DNA from: Wenzhouxiangella sediminis
Lineage (GTDB): Bacteria > Pseudomonadota > Gammaproteobacteria > Xanthomonadales > Wenzhouxiangellaceae
Assembly (NCBI RefSeq): GCF_003410055.1
Contig: NZ_QUZK01000052.1
Location: 101,600-165,599 of the forward strand
Reading direction: 5' to 3'
Length of the DNA stretch: 64,000 bases
Shown here: piece after piece, positions 1 to 10,199 of the stretch
Layout: each line of letters starts with the position of its first letter
Numbering within the stretch: the first letter of the stretch is position 1
Translations under genes and position numbers: made by a program
The notes under the pieces: model-generated
Told to the model about the DNA's origin: nothing
Databases searched by the model: none
The model's input: only the letters and a program-made list of their open reading frames with translations

Positions 1-147
1 CAGAAACCCGACCAGGGAGGGGCGGGAATGGAAACCCGTTGGCTCGAGGTTGCGCTTGCCGGCCTCTGACTTGCCGCAGACCCAGCGCAGGTCCAGGCGG
101 TCGGAGAACTGCTCGTAGAGTTCGGCCGGCGTAACGCGCTGGGTCAT
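1..147 (-). CDS. hprK: HPr kinase/phosphorylase, N-terminal part (cut by window edge)
   Basis: Only the first 49 codons are in the window. The protein begins MTQRVTPAELYEQFSDRL and continues through a segment reading RPSLVGFL, as in the N-terminal domain of HprK. Its ATG overlaps the ptsN stop as ATGA, so the two are translationally coupled. In the family, HprK phosphorylates and dephosphorylates HPr-like phosphocarriers on serine. In proteobacteria it belongs to the regulatory PTS branch linked to PtsN. The P-loop and catalytic domain lie outside the window, so the call rests on the start and on gene order. Confidence 0.8.
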   Translation of the reverse strand, partial: MTQRVTPAELYEQFSDRLDLRWVCGKSEAGKRNLEPTGFHSRPSLVGFL

Positions 148-614
148 TGCGCCTGGGCGTCGGCCGGGCTGGTCGACAGCAAGCGCAGCAACTCGTCGGG
201 GTCGTCGATGGTGCGCAACGCGTGGCGCTGCGACTCCCGGCCGAGTCGTTCGGCCATTTCGGCGAGCAGCCGCAGGTGAGTGTCCGTACACTGCCCGGGC
301 ACGGCCAGGGCGAAGAACAGGTCGACTTTCTCGTGGTCGGGCGCGTCGAAATCGATCGGACGCTTGAGACGGATCATGGCGCCCGATACCTCGGCCTGGC
401 TGTCGACGCGGCCGTGCGGGATGGCCACGCCGTGCCCGAGGCCGGTCGAGCCCAGCCGCTCGCGCTGACAAAGGCTGTCGAAGATGTCCCGGGAGCCGGC
501 GCTCCCGGGCGCGGTGGACAGAAGTTCCGCCGCTTTCTCCAGCAGGGTCTTCTTGCTCGACACGGAGATGTCGACCGCGATGCGGTCGGGCGCGAGCACG
601 TCAACAAGCTGCAT
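144..614 (-). CDS. ptsN: PTS IIA-like nitrogen regulatory protein PtsN (EIIA-Ntr)
   Basis: This 156-residue protein is the usual size for a PTS EIIA type-2 (fructose/mannitol-like) domain. The segment GHGVAIPHGR holds the expected phospho-accepting histidine, H67. In the regulatory PTS it takes phosphate from NPr and influences potassium transport, sigma-54 functions and envelope stress; this is family knowledge, not seen here. The gene follows hpf and overlaps hprK by ATGA, in the conserved rpoN-hpf-ptsN-hprK cluster. Confidence 0.95.
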   Translation of the reverse strand: MQLVDVLAPDRIAVDISVSSKKTLLEKAAELLSTAPGSAGSRDIFDSLCQRERLGSTGLGHGVAIPHGRVDSQAEVSGAMIRLKRPIDFDAPDHEKVDLFFALAVPGQCTDTHLRLLAEMAERLGRESQRHALRTIDDPDELLRLLSTSPADAQAQ

Positions 615-649
615 GAGATCGAACCCCTTTTATCGCGCGCCGCGGCGCG

Positions 650-970
650 TCAGCCGGCCTCGGCCGGGCGTGAGTTGCGGTGGGACGTGACCTTGTCCTT
701 GTGCCGGCGGACCTGCCGATCCAGCTTGTCCATAAGGGCATCGATCGCTGCGTACATGTCTTCGGCCTGGGCCTCGGCATGGAGCGGATTGGTGCGGCCA
801 CCGACGGTGATCGTGCCCTCGACGGTGTGCTGCAACTTTTCGAGATGCAGGACGAAATGGGCCGAGATCAGGTTGTCGAAGTGGCGCTCGAGGCGCTCGC
901 TCTTCTCGGCGATGTAGGCCTTCAGGGCCTGGGTGATTTCGATGTTCTGTCCGGTGACTTCGAGTTGCAT
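650..970 (-). CDS. hpf: Ribosome hibernation-promoting factor, short form
   Basis: A 106-residue protein of the HPF/RaiA/YfiA family. It starts MQLEVTGQNIEITQALK and carries the ITVGG and LHAEAQAEDMYAAID segments of the beta-alpha-beta fold that binds the 30S decoding channel. The length matches the short form, which promotes 100S dimers with Rmf in Gammaproteobacteria and lacks the C-terminal dimerisation domain of long HPF. It lies between rpoN and ptsN, the standard place. It ends in a basic tail, RRHKDKVTSHRN, then a few variable residues. Confidence 0.95.
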   Translation of the reverse strand: MQLEVTGQNIEITQALKAYIAEKSERLERHFDNLISAHFVLHLEKLQHTVEGTITVGGRTNPLHAEAQAEDMYAAIDALMDKLDRQVRRHKDKVTSHRNSRPAEAG

Positions 971-1023
971 CTAGGTTGCTCCTTGTTGCACGAGTCAATG
1001 TTAATACAGTAGCAGTAGCGGGT

Positions 1024-2445
1024 TCAGCCCGTTTGCAGTCTCGCGGCTCGCCGGCGCTGGGCCGATCCGGGGATGCCGAGCTGCTCGCGGTACTTTGCGA
1101 CCGTGCGCCGGGCCAGCTTGATGCCCGACTCGGACAGGCGGTCGGCCAGGGCCTGGTCGGAGAGCGGCTTGCCCGGCATCTCTTCGCCGATCAGGCGCCG
1201 TACCCGCGCCTTGACCGCCGTGGCGGCCACCTGCTGGCCGTCCTGGGTATCGATTCCGACTGAAAAGAAGTACTTGAGTTCGAAAGTGCCCCGCGGGGTA
1301 TGCGCGTACTTCTCCGTGGTGGCTCGCGAGACGGTCGATTCGTGCACCCCGATCGTCTCGGCGACTTCGCGCTGGAGCAGCGGCCGAAGGCCGGTTTCGC
1401 CTTCGCTGAAGAAGCCGTGCTGGCGCTCGACGATCGCGCGCGTGACCGCCTGCAGCGTCTGGTTGCGCATTTCCAGGCCGCTGATCAGCCAGCGCGCCTC
1501 CTGCAGCCGGTCGCTGAGATACTTCTTGTCCTCGCCGCGGGCCTGCTTGGCGAGTTTCACGTACATGTCGTTGAGCTGCAGGCCGGGATCGTTATCCGGG
1601 TTGAGCGTGACCCGCCAGCCGTCCTCGGCCGGGTGAACGTAGACGTCGGGCACGATGTAGTTCTCGTCGTCGCGGCCGAAGCGGGAACAGGGATGGGGGT
1701 TGCAGCGACGGATGACCTCCAGCGCGGCGTGTATTTCCTTCTCGCCCATGCCGGTGGCCCGTACGAGGGCCCGGATGTCCTGCTTGCCCAGTTCCTCGAG
1801 GTGACGCTCGACGAGGTGGCAGGCCAGGCCCAGCGCCGGTGTATTCGAGGGCATGGCCTTGAGTTGCACCAGCAGGCTCTCGCCCACGCTGCGGCTGGCC
1901 ACGCCGATGGGCTCGAAGTGCTGGATACGCTCGAGCACGGCGGCCACCTCCTCGATGCTGACCAGGTACTCCGGCGCCAGCGAGGCGCGCAGGGTGGCCA
2001 GGTCGTCGTGGAGGTAGCCGTCCTCGTCGAGGGCGTAGATGATGGCGCGCGCGATGGCCTCGTCGGTCTCGCTGAACCCGGCCAGGTTGACTTGCCACAG
2101 CAGGTGGTGCTGCAGCGATTCGTCGGCGCGGTCGCTGACGAAGTCGTCGTAGTTGGGAGCCGGGCCGGAGCTGACCGAATAGCCTTCGGGCAGATCGTCG
2201 AATCCGTAGTCGTCGCCGTAGTCGACCTCGAGATCGCCTTCGAACTCGTCGCCGCCGGCATCTTCCCCGCTTTCGCCCAGCGGCTCGTCGGCGCGCTCGA
2301 GCAGGGGGTTGGTGTTGAGCGCCTCGCGGATGGTCTGGCGCAGCTCGACCCGGTTGAGCTGCAGCAGTGCGATGGCCTGCCGCAACTGCGGCGCCAGCTT
2401 GAGCTTCTGGCCCAGCTTGAGCTGGAGACTTGCACCCTGTTTCAT
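1024..2445 (-). CDS. rpoN: RNA polymerase sigma-54 factor
   Basis: A 473-residue sigma-54. The N-terminal activator-interaction region is MKQGASLQLKLGQKLKLAPQ, followed by an acidic linker at about residues 55-85, the core-binding domain, and the C-terminal RpoN box ARRTVAKYRE near residue 455. The open frame runs 31 codons further upstream, but the ATG at 2445 gives the canonical sigma-54 start, so it was chosen. RpoN directs transcription from -24/-12 promoters with enhancer-binding ATPases. It follows lptB after a 270-bp gap that contains an inverted-repeat element. Confidence 0.97.
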   Translation of the reverse strand: MKQGASLQLKLGQKLKLAPQLRQAIALLQLNRVELRQTIREALNTNPLLERADEPLGESGEDAGGDEFEGDLEVDYGDDYGFDDLPEGYSVSSGPAPNYDDFVSDRADESLQHHLLWQVNLAGFSETDEAIARAIIYALDEDGYLHDDLATLRASLAPEYLVSIEEVAAVLERIQHFEPIGVASRSVGESLLVQLKAMPSNTPALGLACHLVERHLEELGKQDIRALVRATGMGEKEIHAALEVIRRCNPHPCSRFGRDDENYIVPDVYVHPAEDGWRVTLNPDNDPGLQLNDMYVKLAKQARGEDKKYLSDRLQEARWLISGLEMRNQTLQAVTRAIVERQHGFFSEGETGLRPLLQREVAETIGVHESTVSRATTEKYAHTPRGTFELKYFFSVGIDTQDGQQVAATAVKARVRRLIGEEMPGKPLSDQALADRLSESGIKLARRTVAKYREQLGIPGSAQRRRAARLQTG

Positions 2446-2513
2446 AGGCTCGATTCTACGCCCAAAAGCAAGAATCGAGCCAGTTGGTGGCTTCGGGCGA
2501 GCCGCAAACCGGG

Positions 2514-2700
2514 AACCACGGAAGACACGGAAAAGCACGGGTAGACAAGAAGGAAGTCTGGGCAGGCCCTGGCCCGGGGGCTTTGCATGTCATGGAATCG
2601 CGCGAGCCGTTGCCCCTACCGAGAACCGGGCCCGACGCGTCAGGGGGTTCTCAGACTGTCCGGGGCAAATTTCGGTGTTCTTCCGTGATCTTCCGTGGCT
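2514..2700. repeat. Inverted CCACGGAAG-type repeat between lptB and rpoN
   Basis: The left arm at 2514-2540 reads ACCACGGAAGACACGGAA followed by AAGCACGG. The right arm at 2671-2700, read on the minus strand, is GCCACGGAAGATCACGGAAG followed by AACACCG. The arms are imperfect inverted copies of about 25 bp bounding roughly 130 bp with no gene. Such CACGGAA-rich tracts are often dispersed in proteobacterial genomes, so this may be a small non-autonomous element. Only one copy is visible here. Confidence 0.45.
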
Positions 2701-2715
2701 GCACGGTTTTGATTG

Positions 2716-3435
2716 TCACAGCCGGAATTCGCGTCCGAGGTAGACGTTGCGCACGTTTTCGTCGGCCATCACCGCTTCCGGGCTGCCGTGGGTCAGCAGG
2801 CGCCCTTCGCTGATGATGTAGGCGCGGTCGCAGATGCCGAGGGTCTCGCGCACGTTGTGGTCGGTGATCAGGATGCCGATGTCGCGTTCGGTCAGATGCT
2901 TGACGATGTGCTGGATCTCGCCGACGGAAATCGGGTCGACGCCGGCAAAGGGTTCGTCGAGGAGGATGTAGGAGGGGTTGGCCGCCAGCGCGCGGGCGAT
3001 TTCCACGCGGCGACGCTCGCCCCCCGACAGGCTGATGCCGGACTGGCCGGCCAGGTGGCTCACCGAGAACTCCTCCATCAGCCGGTCGAGTTCCTCCCGG
3101 CGGCCGGCTCGGTCGAGGTCGCGCCGCAGTTCAAGCACGGCCATGATGTTGTCGGCCACCGACAGGCGGCGAAAGATCGAGGCCTCCTGGGGCAGGTAGC
3201 CCAGGCCGTAGCGCGAGCGCTGGTTCATGCTCGAGCGGGTGATGTCGCGATCGTCGAGCTCGATGCGGCCGCCGTCGGGCGCCACCAGTCCCACGACCAT
3301 GTAGAAGCAGGTCGTCTTGCCGGCCCCGTTGGGCCCCAGGAGTCCGACGATCTCGCCGGTGTCGACGTGCAGGGACATGCCGTGGACGACGGCGCGGCCC
3401 TTGTAGCGCTTGGCGAGCTGTTCGGCGACGAGCAC
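2716..3435 (-). CDS. lptB: LPS export ABC transporter ATP-binding protein LptB
   Basis: This 239-residue ABC ATPase has a Walker A (GPNGAGKTT), the signature LSGGERRR, a Walker B ending in [12 protein letters not shown], and an H-loop (ITDHN). All are typical of LptB, which drives LPS extraction from the inner membrane with LptFG. The start is a GTG at 3435, three bases after the lptA stop, so it is probably coupled to lptA. Length and context fit LptB exactly. Confidence 0.97.
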   Translation of the reverse strand: MLVAEQLAKRYKGRAVVHGMSLHVDTGEIVGLLGPNGAGKTTCFYMVVGLVAPDGGRIELDDRDITRSSMNQRSRYGLGYLPQEASIFRRLSVADNIMAVLELRRDLDRAGRREELDRLMEEFSVSHLAGQSGISLSGGERRRVEIARALAANPSYILLDEPFAGVDPISVGEIQHIVKHLTERDIGILITDHNVRETLGICDRAYIISEGRLLTHGSPEAVMADENVRNVYLGREFRL

Positions 3436-3438
3436 GGC

Positions 3439-3978
3439 TCAGTCCGTCTCCGGCTCGCCGGGTCCCGCGTCGCTGTCTTCCGGCTCGTCGACGACTTCCG
3501 GCTCGATGGAAAGCCGCACGCCGCCTTCGCCGCGCACGCGTTCGGTGTCGAGGTTGTAGACCAGCCGTTCGCCCGAATACGTGCCTCTCGGCTCCTCGAT
3601 GTGCGCTTCGCCGACCAGGGTGATCGTGCGCTCGAGCAAGCTGTAGATGACCTGGTTGGAGTGGCCGGTGGTTTCACCGCCTTCCTCCGTCACGGTGCGC
3701 CAGCGCACCGGGCTTCCGAACAGCTCGATGCGTTCGTAGCCGGTCTCGCCGCGATAGGCGAAGGCCTCGTCGGCATTGACTTCCATCTCGCCGCGCGTGA
3801 TGCGAACGTCTCCCTGCAGGTGTGTGGCGTTCTCCCCGGCGTCGTAGGATGCGTTTTCCGCCTCGACGCCGATGGGGCCGTTCTGCTGGGCTTCAGCTGC
3901 TGTCGCCAGCCCCGCCAGCATCAGCATCAGGACCAGCGCTGCCGGCCACGGCCGGGTCGAGTTCACCTTGTACGCCAT
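3439..3978 (-). CDS. lptA: LPS periplasmic bridge protein LptA
   Basis: A 179-residue exported protein. A signal peptide at residues 1-30 ends ATAAEAQ. The OstA/LptA beta-jellyroll follows, with its ASYDAGENATHLQGDVRITRG-like first strands. The C-terminus is acidic and proline-rich (about the last 25 residues) and probably disordered. LptA polymers carry LPS across the periplasm between LptC and LptD. Its 5' end overlaps lptC by 86 bp, a long overlap even for this compact operon. Confidence 0.93.
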   Translation of the reverse strand: MAYKVNSTRPWPAALVLMLMLAGLATAAEAQQNGPIGVEAENASYDAGENATHLQGDVRITRGEMEVNADEAFAYRGETGYERIELFGSPVRWRTVTEEGGETTGHSNQVIYSLLERTITLVGEAHIEEPRGTYSGERLVYNLDTERVRGEGGVRLSIEPEVVDEPEDSDAGPGEPETD

Positions 3979-4498
3979 CGGTCAGTTCCAGAAGGTTTTT
4001 GTCGAGTTCGATTCTCAGACCGCCGGATTGCAGTCTTGACTCCGCCTGCGTGATCGCCACCGGCGTGTCGGAAGTGATTGTACGCGCGCGCCGGTCGTAG
4101 CGCAGGCGCTCGGTCTGCACGCGAATCTCGCCGCGTTCGGCCCGGTGGACGAGGGTCACGTTGCCCTCCAGGACCAGCATTTCGTCGTCGCGCAGCACCC
4201 GGCCAGTGTCCGAGGAACCGCGCCAGTCGGCATCCTCGGGCTCGATGTGGAACTCGGGCGCCTGCAGCCGGGCGACGCGCTCGGCCCACACGTGCTCCAG
4301 CCGCGGACCGGAGAGCGTGAGCTCGACGCGATCCTCGGCGTCCCGGAAGCGCGCCGAGTAGTCGCTCAGGGTGTAGTCGAACTGGGTGTCGGGCATGGAG
4401 ATCGGCGGGGTGGCACTGCGGTCGGTCGGCATCAGCCAGCGGATGCCCAGCGCCACCACCAGCGCGAGGCAGGCGATCAGCACGACCCGCCAGGTCAC
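3893..4498 (-). CDS. lptC: LPS export system protein LptC
   Basis: A 201-residue bitopic membrane protein. The N-terminal span VVLIACLALVVALGIRWLM is followed by a periplasmic jellyroll with the LptC-type segments DYTLSDYSARF and LVLEGNVTL. It starts at a GTG (4498) that overlaps the kdsC stop as GTGA, which decides the start over a much longer open frame upstream. It anchors LptA to the LptBFG complex. The last 25 residues are Gly/Ala/Asp-rich and sit in the overlap with lptA. Confidence 0.9.
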   Translation of the reverse strand: MTWRVVLIACLALVVALGIRWLMPTDRSATPPISMPDTQFDYTLSDYSARFRDAEDRVELTLSGPRLEHVWAERVARLQAPEFHIEPEDADWRGSSDTGRVLRDDEMLVLEGNVTLVHRAERGEIRVQTERLRYDRRARTITSDTPVAITQAESRLQSGGLRIELDKNLLELTDGVQGELDPAVAGSAGPDADAGGAGDSS

Positions 4499-4998
4499 TC
4501 GAAGCGACCCTGCCAGGCGTCCAGAAGGCCCTGGTCGGCCAGGATGCGCTCGCAGACCTCGCGCACCGCACCGTGCCCGCCCGGGTGGTGGGTGACGAAA
4601 TCGGCCCGCAGCCGAATCCACGCGCTGGCGTCGGCCGGGGCGCACTTGAATCCGCAGCGGCGCATGGCCGGCCAGTCGACCAGGTCGTCGCCGGTGTAGG
4701 CGCACTGTTCGGCGGAGATCGACAGCCGCGCGATGAGCACTTCCAGCGCGGCCGCCTTGTCCTCACGGCCCTGGAGGACGTGTTCGATGCCCAGCTCGGC
4801 GGCGCGCCGTTCGACGATGGTCGAGCGCCGGGCCGTGATGATGGCCACGCCGATGCCGTTGGACTGCAGCGCCTTCAGGCCCAGGCCGTCGCGGGTGTGA
4901 AAGGTCTTGATTTCGCGGCCGTCGTCGCTGTAGGCGATGCGCCCGTCGGTCATTACTCCGTCGACATCGAAGATGGCCAGTCGGACGACGCCGCTCAT
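4495..4998 (-). CDS. kdsC: 3-deoxy-D-manno-octulosonate 8-phosphate phosphatase
   Basis: A 167-residue HAD-family phosphatase. Motif I is FDVDGVMTDG (residues 10-19), motif II is the ITARRS segment, and motif IV is GDDLVDWPAM. The short C1-type layout and size match KdsC, which hydrolyses Kdo-8-phosphate to Kdo for LPS core synthesis. The ATG at 4998 overlaps the kdsD stop (ATGA). The open frame extends far upstream through kdsD, but that part is a shadow. Confidence 0.95.
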   Translation of the reverse strand: MSGVVRLAIFDVDGVMTDGRIAYSDDGREIKTFHTRDGLGLKALQSNGIGVAIITARRSTIVERRAAELGIEHVLQGREDKAAALEVLIARLSISAEQCAYTGDDLVDWPAMRRCGFKCAPADASAWIRLRADFVTHHPGGHGAVREVCERILADQGLLDAWQGRFE

Positions 4999-5972
4999 AC
5001 CACGCCCGCCTGCAGCAGGTCCTGGAAGTTGAGCGCGCCGACCAGCCGACCGTCGGCGTCGGTGACCAGCACGCCCTGGATGCGGTGGCTCTGCATCAGG
5101 TCCACGGCCGCGGCCGCGAGTTCGTCGTCCCGGATGGTGCGTGGATCTGCCGACATGATGTTGCCCACGGGGTTGCTGCGAATATCGCCAAGGTCGTTGA
5201 CGTGGCGTCGCAGGTCGCCGTCGGTGACGATGCCGACCAGTTCGTTCGCCTCGTCGAGCACCGCGCACATGCCCAGGCGGCTTCGCGTCATCTGCATGAT
5301 GGCCTCGGCGATGCTGTCGCCGGAGTGGATCGTCGGCAATTCGTCCCCGGTGTGCATGAGGTCGCTGATGCGAAGCAGCAGGCGGCGGCCCAGGCTGCCG
5401 GCCGGATGCGAACGTGCAAAGTCTTCGGCGGTGAAGCCCCGGGCGTCGAGCAGGGCGATCGCCAGGGCGTCGCCCAGCGCCAGTTGCGCGGAAGTGGATG
5501 CCGTCGGCGCCAGGCCGAGCGGGCAGGCCTCGCGGTCGACGCTGGTGTCGAGGTGCACGTCGGCATGCCGTGCCAGCGTCGACGAGGGGTTGCCCGTCAT
5601 CGCGATCAGGCCCACGCCCAGGCGCTTGAGGCCGGGCAGGAGACGGATGACTTCTTCGGTTTCGCCGGAATTGGACAGCGCCAGCACGGTGTTGTGCTCG
5701 GCGATCATGCCGAGGTCGCCGTGGCTGGCTTCGGCCGGGTGCACGAAAAACGCCGGGGTGCCGGTGGAGGCCAGGGTGGCGGCCAGTTTGTTGGCAATGT
5801 GCCCGGACTTGCCCATGCCGGTGACCACGACATGGCCCGGACCATCCAGGATCATCCGGCAAGCGCTCACGAAGTCGTCGCCGAGTCGCCCGGCAAGTGA
5901 ACGGATTGCGCGGGCCTCGGTTTCCAGGACTTCGCCGGCGGCGGCCAGCAGTCGGCGGGCGTCGATAGTCAT
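4995..5972 (-). CDS. kdsD: Arabinose-5-phosphate isomerase
   Basis: A 325-residue protein with an N-terminal SIS sugar-isomerase domain (GMGKSGHIANKLAATLASTG and the SNSGETEE loop) and two C-terminal CBS domains from about residue 205. It converts ribulose-5-phosphate to arabinose-5-phosphate, the first step of Kdo synthesis. It is the first gene of the kdsD-kdsC-lptCAB run and overlaps kdsC by ATGA. The ATG at 5972 gives the family's normal length. Confidence 0.96.
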   Translation of the reverse strand: MTIDARRLLAAAGEVLETEARAIRSLAGRLGDDFVSACRMILDGPGHVVVTGMGKSGHIANKLAATLASTGTPAFFVHPAEASHGDLGMIAEHNTVLALSNSGETEEVIRLLPGLKRLGVGLIAMTGNPSSTLARHADVHLDTSVDREACPLGLAPTASTSAQLALGDALAIALLDARGFTAEDFARSHPAGSLGRRLLLRISDLMHTGDELPTIHSGDSIAEAIMQMTRSRLGMCAVLDEANELVGIVTDGDLRRHVNDLGDIRSNPVGNIMSADPRTIRDDELAAAAVDLMQSHRIQGVLVTDADGRLVGALNFQDLLQAGVV

Positions 5973-6024
5973 GGCCGTGATTCTAATCCAAGGGCGCGTG
6001 GAGTTTCGCGCGGGACCCTCGCCG

Positions 6025-7005
6025 TCAGCGTGACAGTACCGCTTCCCAGATCACCAGGGTCTGGTAGCCCAGGTAGGAGGCGAAGAGCACGATGGCAGCC
6101 GGTCGCGTGATCAGACCCTGGCCCTCGCGGCGCCAGGAAAGAAACAGCAGGAGAATGGAAATGGCGAACATGACCAGCATGTCGCGGTTGAGCAGCACCG
6201 GCTCGATGACCATCGGGTGGATGACAGCCGCGATCCCGAGCACGCCGAGCAGGTTGAACATGTTCGAGCCCAGGATGTTGCCGATCGCCAGGTCGTCCTC
6301 GCGCTTGTAGGCGGAGGCCGCGGCGGCGGCCAGCTCGGGCAGGCTGGTGCCCAGGGCGACCACGGTCAGGCCCACGACGGCCTCGGATACGCCCATGATG
6401 AGGGCCAGTGTCACCGCTCCCTTGACAAGCACCTGGGCGCTCAGTGGCAGCAGAATCAGACCGACCAGGGTCCACATCACTGCGGTGCGCATCGGCATGC
6501 CGCTGGGCACCTCCTCGGCCAGCGCGGCACTCATCGGATCCTTGCCGCCGCTCTTGATGCCGAGAACGACCATGGCGCCGATCAGCGCCAGCAGGCCGAT
6601 CAGCAGGATCAGGCCGTCGGGGCGGGAAAACTGCAGGTCCCACATCAAGACCAGGGTGAGCAGCATGATCAGTGCCAGGATCGGCACTTCGCGCTTGAGC
6701 GTGGCTGATTCGACCCGCAGCGGGTAGATGATCGCCGTCAGGCCCAGGATCAGGCCGATGTTGGCGATATTCGAGCCCAGCGCGTTGCCGATCGCCAGCG
6801 ACGGGTTGCCCTGCAGCGATGCCATGGCCGAGACGATCATCTCCGGCGCCGAGGTGCCGAAGCCGACGATGGTCAGGCCGACGACAAGGGTCGAAACGCC
6901 GAAATTGCGGGCCAGTGCAGAAGCGCCGGCGACCAGCCGGTCGGCGGCCCAGATCAGCAGCACGAAGCCGGCAAGCATTTGCAGCAGGGCAATGGTGATC
7001 GTCAT
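6025..7005 (-). CDS. CaCA-family calcium/sodium antiporter (YrbG-like)
   Basis: This 326-residue integral membrane protein has about ten hydrophobic segments in two inverted halves. Each half carries an alpha-repeat: VGFGTSAPEM near residue 47 and VALGTSLPEL near residue 217. These repeats form the ion-binding site of K+-independent Na+/Ca2+ exchangers. YrbG commonly precedes kdsD in Gammaproteobacteria, and it does so here 52 bp upstream on the same strand. Ion specificity cannot be read from the sequence. Confidence 0.9.
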   Translation of the reverse strand: MTITIALLQMLAGFVLLIWAADRLVAGASALARNFGVSTLVVGLTIVGFGTSAPEMIVSAMASLQGNPSLAIGNALGSNIANIGLILGLTAIIYPLRVESATLKREVPILALIMLLTLVLMWDLQFSRPDGLILLIGLLALIGAMVVLGIKSGGKDPMSAALAEEVPSGMPMRTAVMWTLVGLILLPLSAQVLVKGAVTLALIMGVSEAVVGLTVVALGTSLPELAAAAASAYKREDDLAIGNILGSNMFNLLGVLGIAAVIHPMVIEPVLLNRDMLVMFAISILLLFLSWRREGQGLITRPAAIVLFASYLGYQTLVIWEAVLSR

Positions 7006-7049
7006 TCGGGTACCTGGAAAGCTCGGGCGGGCGGGTCGGGCGATTGCGT

Positions 7050-7055
7050 TAAAAT
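7050..7055 (+). promoter_or_regulatory. Possible -10 element upstream of ibaG-murA
   Basis: TAAAAT at 7050-7055 stands out in an otherwise GC-rich intergenic stretch between the divergent antiporter gene and ibaG. No good -35 hexamer is found 16-18 bp upstream, so this is a weak call. Confidence 0.25.
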
Positions 7056-7114
7056 AGTCAGCCGCCCGATGCTAATCAATCGGCCAACGGCTTTTACTTC
7101 CCCTCGAGCTGAAC

Positions 7115-8628
<1,514 letters not shown>

Positions 8629-8631
8629 CCG

Positions 8632-9963
8632 TCAGTCGGGTGCCGAGTCCAGCCCCATTCCCGGCACCTGGCCGGTCAGAAGGCCCTCGCGCCAGGCCAG
8701 TTTTCCGCTGACCCAGGTGGCGGCAACGGTCGCCGGCAGTTTGCGGCCGGCGAACGGTGTCCAGCCGCAGTGCGATAGAAGCCTTTGCTCGTCGACCACG
8801 CAGCGGCGTCCCGAGTCCAGCATCGCAAGATCCGCCCAATAGCCTTCGCGCGCGAAGCCGCGGTCGACCAGGCCGAAGCGCCGAGCCGGGTTGTGAGCGA
8901 CCTTTTCGACCAGCTTATCCGGGCTGAGCATGCGGGCGGCCACCATGGACCAGGCGACGGGAAGCGCGAACTGCACCACGGGCATGCCGGCGGCGGCCGC
9001 GTTGTAGCGCGGGCCCTTCTCACGCAGCAGATGCGGCGCATGGCCCGAGGCAATGATGTCGATGCGATCGTCGGACAGGGCGCGCCTGAGGGCCTGGCGG
9101 TCCGACGCGGTCTTGATGGACGGTTCGGCCTTGATCAGGTTGCCGAGGCTGTCGTAGTCGGCATCCATGAAATAGAGATTTGGCAACAGCACACTGGCCG
9201 TGCTTGTCTTCTGGTCGAGGCGCCCGGCCTCGAGCGCCTCGGCTTCCTCGATCGTGCTGATGCCGTCTAAGTGGAGTCGCTGTCGGCCGGCGAGTCGCGA
9301 CACCAGGTCCAGGGCTGCCCGGCTTGCTTCGCGGGAATGAATTTCCGGGTGCACCGACGCCTTGAGCTCCCCGTCGTGCCGGGACAGTGCGCGTGCACGG
9401 TTGGCCTCCACGACGGCGCTGTTCTCGCCGTGCAGCACGGTGGGCAGGGCGGTTGCGGACAGGTACTGCGCAAGCCGTTCGGGGTCTTCGATGGCGTCGT
9501 CGCGGCCGCTGCCCCCCACGCAAATGTATACGCCGCAGGTTTCCGCCGCTCCGGTCGCGCGAATTTCTGCGAGGTTGCCGGCCGCTGCGCCCAGGAAAAA
9601 GCCGTAGTTGGCCGAAGAGCGCCCCTGCGCGCGGCTGAACTTGTCGGCCAGGGCTCGCCGGGTGGTCGTGGCGGGCAGCGTGTCGGGCAGGTCCAGGAAA
9701 CTGGTGATGCCGCCGGCCACCGCGGCGCGGGATTCGGTCGCGATGCTGCCCTTGCGCGTCAGGCCGGGCTCGCGGAAATGCACGTGGGTGTCGATCATTC
9801 CGGGCAGCAAATAGCGCCCGTTGGCGTCCACGACCATTTCGCGCGGTCGTGCGCTCAGTCCGCCATCAATCCGGTCGATCCGCCCCCTCTCAATCCGGAC
9901 ATCCGTCTCGATTGTTTCCCCATCACTGACCAGCCGGGCGTTGGTGATCAGCCAGCGGCTCAT
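8632..9963 (-). CDS. Dihydroorotase-like amidohydrolase, apparently catalytically degenerate
   Basis: A 443-residue amidohydrolase of the class I dihydroorotase (PyrC) family. HxH metal ligands are at [10 protein letters not shown] (H60, H62), with LHGEN (H178) and IHSREAS. Compared with active enzymes, the HIST histidine is replaced by glycine (GIST, G234), the HHL motif is PNL (P261-N262), and the catalytic aspartate of TDHAPH is glycine (SGHAPH, G307). It therefore probably cannot hydrolyse dihydroorotate. It may be a structural partner of aspartate transcarbamoylase, like the inactive PyrC' of pseudomonads, or serve another role. Its ATG overlaps the yidD stop (ATGA). Confidence 0.85.
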   Translation of the reverse strand: MSRWLITNARLVSDGETIETDVRIERGRIDRIDGGLSARPREMVVDANGRYLLPGMIDTHVHFREPGLTRKGSIATESRAAVAGGITSFLDLPDTLPATTTRRALADKFSRAQGRSSANYGFFLGAAAGNLAEIRATGAAETCGVYICVGGSGRDDAIEDPERLAQYLSATALPTVLHGENSAVVEANRARALSRHDGELKASVHPEIHSREASRAALDLVSRLAGRQRLHLDGISTIEEAEALEAGRLDQKTSTASVLLPNLYFMDADYDSLGNLIKAEPSIKTASDRQALRRALSDDRIDIIASGHAPHLLREKGPRYNAAAAGMPVVQFALPVAWSMVAARMLSPDKLVEKVAHNPARRFGLVDRGFAREGYWADLAMLDSGRRCVVDEQRLLSHCGWTPFAGRKLPATVAATWVSGKLAWREGLLTGQVPGMGLDSAPD

Positions 9964-10193
9964 TTCACCTCGTCGTCTCGGTAGCCGGGTACCGGGTCCT
10001 TTCCCCCGGGGCAAAACGGATGACAGCGCAACAGGCGCTTGATCGCCATCCAGCTCCCTCGCCATGGCCCGTAGAGTTCGATCGCCTGCATGGCGTAGAC
10101 CGAACAGGTGGGCTCGAAACGGCATTGACCGCCGATCCAGGGAGACAGCACGTAGCGGTAGGCCCGGATCAGGGCGAGTAGCAAGGTCTGCAT
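9960..10193 (-). CDS. yidD: Membrane protein insertion efficiency factor YidD
   Basis: A 77-residue YidD-family protein (DUF37). It shows the hallmark [20 protein letters not shown] segment, the CSVYAMQAI motif and the C-terminal [15 protein letters not shown] cysteine motif. In most bacteria yidD lies between rnpA and yidC. Here it is away from them and overlaps the dihydroorotase-like gene. The ATG at 10193 gives the canonical start; the frame remains open a further 30 codons upstream. Confidence 0.92.
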   Translation of the reverse strand: MQTLLLALIRAYRYVLSPWIGGQCRFEPTCSVYAMQAIELYGPWRGSWMAIKRLLRCHPFCPGGKDPVPGYRDDEVK

Positions 10194-10199
10194 TGGGGG

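Noticed and set aside
2446..2538. Upstream extension of the rpoN open frame by 31 codons
   Set aside because: The canonical sigma-54 N-terminus starts at 2445, and the extension runs into the inverted-repeat element.
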